A stretch of 64,000 nucleotides of DNA from Marsupella aquatica (Eukaryota > Marchantiophyta), in assembly GCA_973895155.1 (NCBI GenBank), contig OZ316896.1:21390001-21454000 (forward strand), given 5' to 3'. The notes below the pieces were generated by a model. That model was not told the DNA's origin, searched no databases, and saw only the letters and a list, made by a program, of their open reading frames with translations. Every line of letters begins with the position of its first letter. Positions within the stretch are counted from its first letter, which is position 1. Positions 36,544-45,662 of this stretch are shown here, in pieces. The position numbers and the translations under genes are program-made.

Positions 36544-39500
36544 ATGGAGCCATCCAGACCTATTCCAATGTGTCTCGTCAGTGAGCCAACAGAGGAGACA
36601 GACCTCTCATCCATTGAGGACGTGGTGGAGACGGCCCTCAAGGATTCCAGAGCCTTTCAATCGCTCAATCCAAGTGAGTATCCCAGTAACAAGTTGAATA
36701 TTTGTGTGGTGGACAGAGATGATCCCTGTCCAAGTAGAGTCCAAATAGAAGATAGTCATCTTTATTAGGAATTGGACAAAGATGATCTCTATCCAAATGG
36801 ATGGAGATCATCCCTGTCCAATTGCATAGATATCATTTATTTCCAAACTGACGATAGAGGATGTCCTATCAGACGATGCTGAGGACCTTTATTAGGAATT
36901 GGATAGAGATGATCCCTGTCCAAGTAGAGGATAGAGATGATAATAACGATCATCAGTATCCTCTCATCGAACAGAGATGATCTTTATTACAAATTGGACA
37001 AAGATCATCGCTGTCCAAATAGAGGATAGAGATGATCACTGTCCAATTTTTGTCAATTACAAAAGTAAGATTTCCAAACTAATATGCCTGGATGGGACTA
37101 TTGCAGGGAGCTATCTAAATGCATTGAAACCACAGATTTCAGACGCAGATTGCTCTGAGGGAGTCTTGTTGGAGCAGAGCAGAGAAGATTTTTGTTGGGG
37201 CCTTGAGTTCTCCAGAGTTGATTTTGATTTCCTTAGCACGTCAACGAGACGGGATCCCATTTTGTGCATAAAGGTCAGAACTGCAGATCAGGAGACTCTT
37301 GTACTCGGACCTGTAGTCTTCATTGGAATTGAAGGAAGAGGGTTTGTTTCCGTCATTCTTGAGCTCCATGAAAGGATACGATGGGTTAAACTACATCTAC
37401 CATCAAAGGCGTATTCTTCAGAATTCAATGTTGAGTGGTCTGCAGCTGGAGAACTTGGCGTGTTGGCAATGGGCTTTTTCCCTAAGTCGTATTCAACTCA
37501 AAAGGTGACTCTTGGAGTGAAGGGGATTCTTCCACTTGACATCATGTATGGGTTTCAATATGTGAAGCTTAATATGCATAAACACCAAGGGAATTATACA
37601 TTTTCGGTGACATGGATTTTAAATAATTTGCTTGACAAGGCAGGATTCCTATCATCGGAATCAGGTGTTTTCCTTGACAAGAAAATTATATTTGCGGAGG
37701 AGTTTGCAATGGATAATGCAAAAAAGTGGGTAGAATCATTACCCAAGCCTACAAGTGCTGCACCAATAGTGGTGAACAAGCCTACAAATGTTGCACTAGT
37801 AGTGGTGAACAAGCCTCCAGTAGTTGTTAACAAAGAAGTTCCGAAGCCTAGAAAAATATCTCAGGAGACAACAACCGGGACTGCAGGAACAACGGCCGGG
37901 ATAGCCTCCAAACAAGTGGTAGGGAAGCAAAGACAAAGAGAGAAGAAGGAGCGCAAGAAAACTGAGACACTGCCGAAGGAACCCGAGAAGAAGCCAGTAA
38001 AGAAGAAACATAAAACTGACAAGACTATTGCGCGGTCAACTCCGACGGACGTACAGATGCTCCCAGAGGATGAGGGAGACAAACTTGATGCCCCGGAGGA
38101 GAAGAAGGTCTTAGAAGGGAATGATGTTCTCCAAAGAATAGAGCAGTACTATACTTTTGGGATAAATTAAATATTTTCTATTCCAGTGGAGAAAATTTAT
38201 CCAGCTCCGGCAAGGTTATGTTACAGGATGCTCAACAGTGCCCATGTGAAGCACATAGCCGAATCCATGGTGAAAAACCCTGGACATGAACCTCACGTTG
38301 CGGACCTTCTTCCTTACAATCCAAAACTTAGAAATCTACTTCATTTTGACAGCACGGAGAACGACCGCAAAGACCTTCTTGCAGGAGTGAAGAAAGGCGA
38401 GATTGTTTTCCTTGCCGTCAGTGGGCAACATTCTGCTAGGGCGGCCAAATGGGTTCTTGAGTGGGCCGAAACGGATGCCAAGCTCACAATTTTGGCAAAA
38501 AAGTTAAAATATAGGAAGGCTAGATTATTGTCAAACCTTACGCCATCGGCTATACTGGTTGAGCACTCAATGAGATCAAATGCCATCAATTCTTTGATGG
38601 TGTTTCAATCGTGCTTCAAAGATACAATTGTTCATGCAAGAAAACAATTCCTTGAAACTGGAAGACCAAGAAAGCCAAAGCACGGGGACAACAAATCAAA
38701 CGCCCAAGAGAGTCAAAAATTTCAGGTGAGAAACATTTTTCTTGTTTGGACAGAGATGGTCTCTGTCCAAGAGTGTGACCGTCCGTTACATTGATTTTAG
38801 TTCAATATGTTTTTGGTTATGACTTGGATGGAGATGGTCTCTGTCCAAGAGTGAGACCTTCCATTATGTAGATTTTACTTCATTCTACTTTTGGTTATGG
38901 CTTGGACGGAGATGGTCTCTGTCCAAGAGTGAGACCTTCCATTCTGTAGATTTTACTTCATTCTACTTTTGGTTATGGCTTGGACGGAGATGGTCTCTGT
39001 CCAAGCAAGCGATTGTGTGTTGTCAAATCTCATTGATTGTAGATAACTTACAACATTCTCCCTAATTTTTGACTGTAGGATTATCTGGCATTGGCAAGGA
39101 TGACCATGGGGAGAAAAGACTTGAAAAATGTATACTGGTTACTTTTTGCCGAGAATGATCTTTTCGAGTTATGGCGATTAGTGTGCCAAATGTGGATTGA
39201 TGGAAAACTTCTTGATGGGGGTGGTACACAGGGAAACAAAAGGTCCGAAAAGGCGATAACCGTCGCCATGTTTTGTTATTTTGATGGTGAAATCTCAAAT
39301 AGAGATTTGACCAGAATTTTGAACAAGGTGAAGTCGGGTCAGATTTTATTGAAAAAAGATCCGACTAATAAGTCAGATGTTCCAGCGATGGAGGAGTTTG
39401 CAAAGGAGGTGAAGATATTGATCAAATTGAAGTCTCGTATTGGAGATTACTACTTCAAGAAGGATCCAAAACACTTCCCAGCAGATACTGATTGGGCTAA

Positions 39501-40698
39501 AGTGATTGAAGTCCTCCCATTATTGGGTCCCGATTCGGAGTTGAACAGGTGCCGAAGAGCAGCTGGCGATGTATGGTTGACAAATTTGTTGAAGTCGAAT
39601 CATACAAAGGAGAGTGAGATATTGCCAATGACATTGGTGATGCATCTAGATGATATTTACTGTCAAAAGTTTGGCGGTGGGACAAGTTCTCGGACCCAGC
39701 CGTGGGTCACATTTTTTAGTACCAACCTAATGAAGACTGTGGATCCGGAGTCGTTGGAAGAACAATCTCCAACATGCCCTCTTGCAATTGTTGATTTCAG
39801 CCGACTTCAGCAAAAAGAGTGGACTGAAGTAGAGATTTTGGTCCTCTTCCAATATATAGTAGAGCTACCACGGAATCCTACCATTGTTGTGATGATAACT
39901 GTCCATCCGGGTTATCTTGTACTGAATGTCCTAAGCGCTCTTCGTAAATTAGGACATTCAAAAACTCTGAGTATTCACATTGAGTATGGGAGTTATTACC
40001 GAGATGATCAACCTCACCCTCAGGACTCATGTTGGAAGGGAGGAATAGAAGAGGTTATCTTTGCCGGAATTTCTCGCGAGGAGAACGTCAGCTGGGATGA
40101 AGTGTTCAAGCCCAACCAAATGAAGCCAAAATGGGTGTACGGTGAAAAGGATATTGATTTCGTGGTTGAGAAGGTCAAGGGAAAGGGAAAGGCCAAGGAC
40201 GCGGAGGAGGAGTCATTGCATGAAGATCTAAAAAATATGATGACCCCAGAAGAGGCGGCAATCCTTTTGCACATGGCACCTCGATTTGAGACTGTCGGCG
40301 CTCGGGGTGGGTGGGTGAATCCTCACGCCAAACCCACACGGATGATCCAAAAGATCATCCAAACACTGTCCGAGCTGGGGGATTTGATTCTTGACTTTTT
40401 CTCTGGCGGTCAAGTGATGAAGGCATCCCTTTTTTCTCAACGTGAATGTTTTGTTTATTGTGACTCTCAACATGAGAGACATTTTGTGGAAGCATACGCT
40501 TCGTTCCTTTGTGAGAAGGTTCCCACCATCAAAGATCGTTATGATCGCTATGTCGGTGGAAGTTCTAGACATTGGGAACCCTCTTCTGCCGCTGTTGCTA
40601 TTGAGGATGAATCAGATGGTGATCAAGAAGATGGAGCTGACCAATCAGTCAAAGACGATGGGCCATCAGAGGCATACGTGAAGAATTTGGATGACTGA
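36544..40698 (+). CDS. Spliced ParB-like plus DNA-methyltransferase-like protein
   Basis: Proposed exons: 36544-36673 (MEPSRPIPM), 37107-38145, 38215-38725 and 39079-40698. Phases match and give 1099 aa. The 38726-39078 intron is clear (GTGAGA...GTAG, phase 0), the first is good, and the short second (38146-38214) is tentative. Exon 2 encodes an unrecognised N-terminal region, then a Pro/Lys-rich basic linker (REKKERKKTE). Exon 3 is ParB/Srx-like: HVKHIAESM and the nucleotide-site signature GQHSARAAKW (38423-38452). Exon 4 resembles N4/N6 DNA methylases of the motif IV-before-motif I class. LILDFFSGGQ (40384-40413) stands for the SAM-binding loop, then a D in VYCD. The expected DPPY/W motif is DFSR before KEW (39793-39822), so catalysis may be lost. 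Role and target are inferred. Confidence 0.7.
36712..37044. repeat. Palindrome copies in the first methyltransferase intron
   Basis: Copies of the same palindrome family, mostly with A-G changes in the arms: about 36713-36733 (GGACAGAGAT arm), 36775, 36800, 36901, 36997 and 37024-37044. All lie between the donor at 36674 and the acceptor at 37106. A short open frame running across them ending at 36768 is not coding beyond the donor. Confidence 0.85.
38748..39002. repeat. 78-bp x4 tandem repeat, each with one palindrome, in an intron
   Basis: Palindromes at 38748-38768, 38826-38846, 38904-38924 and 38982-39002 are spaced exactly 78 bp. Arms are GGACAGAGAT / GGACGGAGAT with GTCTCTGTCC, a G-T change that removes GATC. 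All four fall inside the 353-bp intron 38726-39078. Confidence 0.92.
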
Positions 40699-41448
40699 GT
40701 TGGCGAGGGTGAAAATATTGACCTTGTGGACGACGATATGATTGTTGGATCTGCACCTTGTAGTTCACCAATTACAGATGCTGCCCCCATGGGCCCCAAC
40801 GAGGGCCATTATGATGATAACTTGGATAGAGATGGTCTCCATCCACAAGTGCCTGGACAAGAGATGGAAGTTGATACTTTTGAAAAACTTTCTTCAAACA
40901 ACCTTCTCAATCAAGGTGCGGAGAGGCATGGTGAGTCCAATGAACTCGACACATTGGGATTGAGACCACAGCCCATCCAAATAGCTGACATTCCCGTGAA
41001 TGAAGCAAGTGCATCCACGACTGCTGACAACCAGGCAGGTGCTTCAATTTGTCCCAATACACTCTTTTCCGCTTCTGATGACAAATTGGTGTTTGTTCGA
41101 TCACAATCAAGAAGTCCCGTTATCCTTCCACTCTCAAAAAAGAAAGGGAAGAGAGTAGGATCAACTGGATATAAGTCACTTGAATATGATTGTCAATGTT
41201 ACGTGTGGAAAAGTGGACCCGATGTAGGAACTGAAGTTGCGTTGGATGTTGCTCAATCAATTTTGAACAATGACTCGTACAAAAAGCACAAGAAAGATCC
41301 AACTTATAGAAGTGGAGAATTGGGATTGATAACTCCGGTTTGGTCTGCACCTTATTGGGTAGAGGAGAGTACCTCCGATGTCAATTATGAGATCCAACAA
41401 GAACTCGGTGATGATATCTTGATTGATGAATATGGATCGCATTGTTAG
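40699..41448 (+). other. In-frame continuation after the methyltransferase stop
   Basis: Directly after the TGA at 40696-40698 the same frame stays open for about 249 codons to 41448. It has protein-like composition: acidic at first (VGEGENIDLVDDDM), then a basic patch (LPLSKKKGKRVG) and a C-terminal segment with CQCYVW and LITPVWSAPYWVEE. One palindrome of the element's family lies within it (40824-40844). Either the TGA is a recent nonsense mutation in a longer protein of about 1349 aa, or this is a lost tail. Confidence 0.6.
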
Positions 41449-42067
41449 CCAAGGTCTAGATTGAGCGATGTGACCTTATCAATTTGATATAATATAGTCT
41501 GTATAATTATACTTCAAGTTTAACAATTAGAGCATCGTATATGTAGTTTACGTCCTGAGGCAGAACTTGACGATGCACTTGTCACGTCACTTGCTAAAGC
41601 ATTTGTAGGAAGGGACTATTCAGGTCCGCATAGAGAAAATCCCAGACACTTTTTGCGAGAGATTATAGCCATTAGGAACAACACCACCAAGTTTCAGCTC
41701 CTTGAAGATAAAGGGACTTGCAACCGTGACACTAGGGTAGATAGTAAAGGAGACAGGGGCACGTGCTCAAATACACATTGTAAGGAGCACTTTGTTTAGA
41801 GATATGACTCATGTTAAGCCCCTTAGATAGAAGAAATACATTGTAAATTTGGAGATAATTGTATATTATTTTATAATCTATTTGGAGTTATGTCATTTTG
41901 TTCACACATATTCAAGGGTTTATTTGTGATGAAATGTTTTTATAAGTATGATCTCTATCCTACTATTCTTTGTGAATTCATAAATAATGATCTCTATCCT
42001 ATTATTCTTTGTGAATCAATAAATGATATAATATGTATTATTTATTAATATAATACTTATATGATTT
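41449..42067. other. AT-rich 3' part of the transposon
   Basis: No gene. Two half-sites of the palindrome (ATGATCTCTATCCTA) occur at about 41948 and 41988 within a short direct repeat ending TTCTTTGTGAAT. The stretch may hold the 3' end of the methyltransferase transcript. Confidence 0.5.
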
Positions 42068-42160
42068 GGCCTATAAAGTGTACATTTAGAGACCAAAAAG
42101 TGTACATTTGGGTTTCTTAAAGTGTACATTTGGGGACATGAAAGTGTACATTTCAAGACT
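42068..42160. repeat. Right subterminal repeat array
   Basis: Four copies of AAGTGTACATTT(GG) in the same orientation on the plus strand as in the left array (30440-30770), about 20-25 bp apart. Confidence 0.9.
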
Positions 42161-42178
42161 GATTTGTGAACAAAAGAA

Positions 42179-42203
42179 AATACACTTTTAATGAATAGGC
42201 TGA
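42179..42203 (-). repeat. Right terminal inverted repeat
   Basis: Reverse complement of 30408-30432 over 25 bases without mismatch, followed by the second copy of the target duplication TGTATA. Confidence 0.95.
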
Positions 42204-43421
42204 TGTATACGAAATCAGTCAAGAATGATGTATTTGGTTTCATCATTATGGTTATCTATGTGGATGACATGTTGATTGTGGCTAAAGATCAATCTGAGGT
42301 TGACAGTCTCAAGGCGAAATTGAGTGTTGAATTCATGATGAAGGATCTTGGTAAGGCCAAGAGAATCTTAGGGATGGAGATTTTTAGGAACTCTGAGACT
42401 GGACAGTTGTGCTTGAGTCAAGGCCAGTATGAGAGGAAAGTACTTGCACGATTCAACATGGAAAATTGTAAGCCAGTGAGTATTCCTTTAGCTTCACATT
42501 TTAAGTTATCATTGGCTTTCTCTCCTACGGATGCTGTGGAGAAAGGTCTGATGGCTAAGATTCCTTATGAGAAGGCAGTAGACAGTTTGATGTATTTGAT
42601 GACTTGTACTAGGCCTGACTTGGCCCTAGCGATGGGCAAGGTTAGCAGATTCATGTCAAATCCATGGAAGATACATTGGGAAGCTGTGAAGTGGATTCTC
42701 AGGTATTTGAAGGGAACACATGACTATGGATTACTATTTGATAACAGATCAAATAGAACGTTAGTTGGCTATGTAGATTCTGACTATGGAGGCTGTCTGG
42801 ATACAAGGAGATCTACAACTGGGTTTGTATACACTCTTGGAGGAGGATGTATCAGTTGGAAATCTATCTTGCAGAAGTGCATATCTCAGTCTACTACAAA
42901 AGCAGAGTATGTTGCAGCAGCAGAAGCTGCAAAGGAAGCAATTTGGTTGGATAAGTTGATCGCGGATATGGGTTTAGAGCATGGAAAAATGACTCTAAAC
43001 TGTGATACTCAGAGTGCTCTTCACTTGGCTGCTAACCAGGTGATGGATAGCAGGGTGAAGCACATTGATATCAAGTACCATTTTATCAGGCAAGTAGTGT
43101 CTGATAAAACTTTTGAGCTAGTCAAGATTGATGGAAAGCTCAATCCCGCTGATGCTTTTACCAAAGTGATTCCTTTGGAGAGTTTCTCAAGACACCGTGC
43201 TACTTTGCAGGTTTTGCAGTTGTAGTGCAAGTAGAGTTATTTAGCAATGTGTGACTATTTGTATATGGATTACTTATTCCTGTTAGGCTACAGCTTAGTT
43301 CTAGTTAACCCTTAGTTAACCCTTGTGGTTTTTAGGGGGAGACCTGGTTTGGTGATTGTCTAGAACTTCCCGCTGAGGATTCCATATGGTAGCATTTAGT
43401 CCAGTCCCCAAGACAAGAGTC

Positions 43422-43430
43422 AAGGGGGAG
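43422..43430 (+). promoter_or_regulatory. Polypurine tract of the copia element
   Basis: AAGGGGGAG just before the 3' LTR, the expected plus-strand primer site. Confidence 0.85.
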
Positions 43431-43432
43431 TT

Positions 43433-43776
43433 TGTTAGATATTGCTCTAGTCTTGTGACTCTTGTGCTAACCATAGTTAGGCTAACTCGGGTTAGGACCT
43501 AGCTAAGGTTAGCGGTAGTGCTGTTATGCATATAGCCAGGGCTGATGCCAGACCCTGGTGGAACTTAGGCTCATTGTTACGGAGCTAGTTGAGAGATAGG
43601 GAGAGCTTGTGTTGTGGATGCTTGGTATGGCCGGTCGGCCTAGAGTGCAGTAAAGCTCTTGTGTGTTCCCGTGGACGTAGCCTCATGTGGAGGTGAACCA
43701 CGTATCTCTCTGTGTCGACTATTGTGCGTTGGATGGTTCATGGGCTTGCTGTTGCGAATGTCGTCTATGCTCATCA
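43433..43776 (+). repeat. 3' LTR of the copia element
   Basis: 344 bp, TG...CA ends, about 98% identical to the 5' LTR; the sequence after it (GTAACCCTAG) does not match the left flank. Confidence 0.95.
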
Positions 43777-45662
43777 GTAACCCTAGATCAGACCATCATT
43801 TTCTAAACATTGAGTCACAAGTGGCAAGCTGGGAAATGTCAGGGTCAGGAGAGTGGAAACTTTACTGCAGGGGGTGGTGGGAAGGAGTGATAAAGTCACC
43901 ATCTGACCTTGAGGAGTGGTTGCCACCAGAAGTCCAATTTGGCAACAACAAAATCCTTTGTTAGAGTAGCCAACAATATCTTGAGGTAAGTATTTGGTGA
44001 ACATATTCCCCAGTAAAACATGCTGGTCTTTAGTGTACAGCAACAAGTTTGGAAGCCCATGGACAAATGTACTTCACTTCTGCACAATTGAAATTGAATT
44101 GGCCTTTCAATCTTCAAGCATAGGTTTTCAATTGTGCAGAGTGTCTGATTGCGTTGACAAACTGGTGAAGTTTGGGGGGCTCTATGGCAACATCAAACAG
44201 ACAATTCTCCTTGTTTTTCTGTTCCCTAAGAGTCTTCTAACAGGGTCCTTAATCTAAGTGTCCCATTTCTTTGTGACGTGAAGTTCATTGGTTCTTCACC
44301 TGCTTCTCTCTCCTCTCAAATTTACATGGTGCGGAAACTTTTCTTCTCTGCCTCCACCAACTGCAATTTCCTGATGCATGAAATGAAGGTGTCAGAAGAT
44401 GAGTGCTTTCTGAGCAGCAATCACACCATCCCACTCTAAAAGAACCTATTGGAATTGGTTCATTTTCTTAAATCTGATGAATATTATGAGGTCCGCTAGA
44501 GGACTTTGTGCTGAAGCGGAAGGAGATAAGTGGGCACCAAAAAACATATGATACCCTATTTTCAAAGAAAGGCAGTTGAATAGACAACCCCTACTAGGTT
44601 TAGTAAATTTAATTTAATTTCCAAAAAAATTCTACATTTTTTTAAAGATTCAAATGAAAAAATGGTTACATTAAGTTTCTTTCACCCCTGCTCTTTGTAG
44701 TTGGGGATAATCCCATCTTTGTCTCTATCTAGTTCCGTTCAAGTAATGGGTAAATCACTCTAATGCTAACATTCCATTCCTTCTTTCCTGTCTCCTTTTA
44801 GGCAGTTGTTAGGTTTTGGTTGGGGTCCCTTTGCTTTGTTTTTCTTGGGGCCCTTTCCCCTCTTTTCCTCCTCTTCATTGGATTGCTTTGCCTTTGGGAC
44901 CATGTCTCCCTGTTGGCCTGGCAGTTTTCTGCCTTGTGCAGTGTGACATATCGTTGGTTTGGAAGTCATGGGTCCTCTTTCCTTTCTCTGGGGGGTGGGT
45001 GCTCCCTCTTTTCTGCCCCCCTTTATATTGGTTTTTTCCTCTCCCGTCTCTTCCTCTCAGACAGGTTTATTGTTCTGTTTCTTTCGTGCAATAAAGTTTC
45101 TGGCCTTGGCCTATCTCCAAAAAGAAGAAGAAAAAACAAAGAAAGGAAATAAGGGTAATCAGGCTAATGCTAACAATTAATGATGACACTGGGTCCTGCT
45201 GCTGGTTGGAATCTGGCCGTCTGTCTGCCTCTCTCTCACCACCACGTGGTGACGCCCTCAGCAATTCGCGCTACTCTCTTGTAGTTCAACGAAGCTATGG
45301 GAAGTTCCCGCCTGTCGAGTGGAAGCAAAGTCATACTGCAAAGAAAGAAGGGACGAAGCTGAAAAAATGACGGAGAATGAACGACATTCTCGAGAGCCAA
45401 CAAGCATTGCTGGAATTCGAATTATGCTAGTGGACTGAAGCTCACAGATTTGCCCCTCTACAATCGTGTCGATGCGTTTTGTGAGGTACATGATTGTAAC
45501 GTTAGGTGGGACTCGAGTGACGAGTTGGGTTCTGGCGTTGTGGGTGGGCCGAGCTATCATGGCCCGGATTGATTTGATGTGACGAGGAAAGAGGGGTCTG
45601 GGTTGGTGTCACTGCAGGAAGTGATCGAGCTCCCTCAGGATCGGAGCGGAGCTGAGGTGAGG
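43777..45662. other. Intergenic region and DGS1 leader
   Basis: No gene recognised up to 45200. 44810-45110 is T-rich with open frames on both strands lacking domains. The last few hundred bases before 45663 should be the promoter and 5' untranslated region of the next gene. Confidence 0.4.

Larger units (their letters stand above)
30408..42203. mobile_element. 11.8-kb DNA transposon with transposase and ParB-methyltransferase genes
   Basis: Ends are perfect 25-bp inverted repeats starting TCAGCCTATTCATTAAAAGT. A 6-bp target duplication TGTATA flanks them (30402-30407 and 42204-42209). Removing the element and one copy of it restores the copia RT reading (VY then TKSV), which independently proves the boundaries. 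Contents in order: a subterminal repeat array, a minus-strand transposase gene, a palindrome array and regulatory region, a plus-strand spliced ParB-methyltransferase-like gene, and a short subterminal array. Because the host copia has about 2% LTR divergence, the insertion is younger than that element. I do not recognise a named superfamily with this exact layout. DUF7869-like transposase genes are known from many plants and animals, but the combination seen here may be undescribed. Confidence 0.93.
28194..43225 (+). pseudogene. copia pol: protease, integrase, RT, RNase H (interrupted)
   Basis: Protease signature DDWILDSACTFH near 28240-28275. A frameshift lies near 28480-28530. The GAG-pre-integrase zinc region (LWHFRLGHM...CEHCVLGKQH) and the integrase core follow, with HSDVWGP, SDNGGEY and NGVSERLNR supplying D, D and E. 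A TAA at 29414-29416 separates the RT frame. RT includes SKWIYKLK, ARLVAKGFTQ, AFLYGNLEE and SLYGLKQSPRQW, and is cut after DPCVY at about 30406 by the transposon. It resumes at about 42209 with the catalytic YVDDML and the RNase H region (STTKAEYVAAAEAAKEAIWL, HIDIKYHFIR), ending at the stop before 43226. Excluding the insert and one duplicated target copy would restore the RT frame across the junction. Confidence 0.93.
25282..43776 (+). mobile_element. Ty1/copia LTR retrotransposon, split by a nested DNA transposon
   Basis: 344-bp LTRs at 25282-25625 and 43433-43776 (TG...CA ends) differ at about 7 positions, roughly 2%, so the insertion is fairly young. After the 5' LTR comes a primer-binding site complementary to initiator tRNA-Met; before the 3' LTR is a purine tract. 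Domain order is Gag with CCHC knuckle, protease, integrase, reverse transcriptase, RNase H, which defines Ty1/copia. Without the 11.8-kb insertion it is about 6.7 kb. The coding region has several stops and frameshifts, so it is not autonomous. The flanking 5-mers (CTAGT left, GTAAC right) do not match, so no target duplication is visible. Confidence 0.95.

Noticed and set aside
36169-36768. 199-codon frame over the pyrimidine-rich tract
   Set aside because: Most of it is low-complexity leader and intron; only the part from the ATG at 36544 to the donor at 36674 looks coding.
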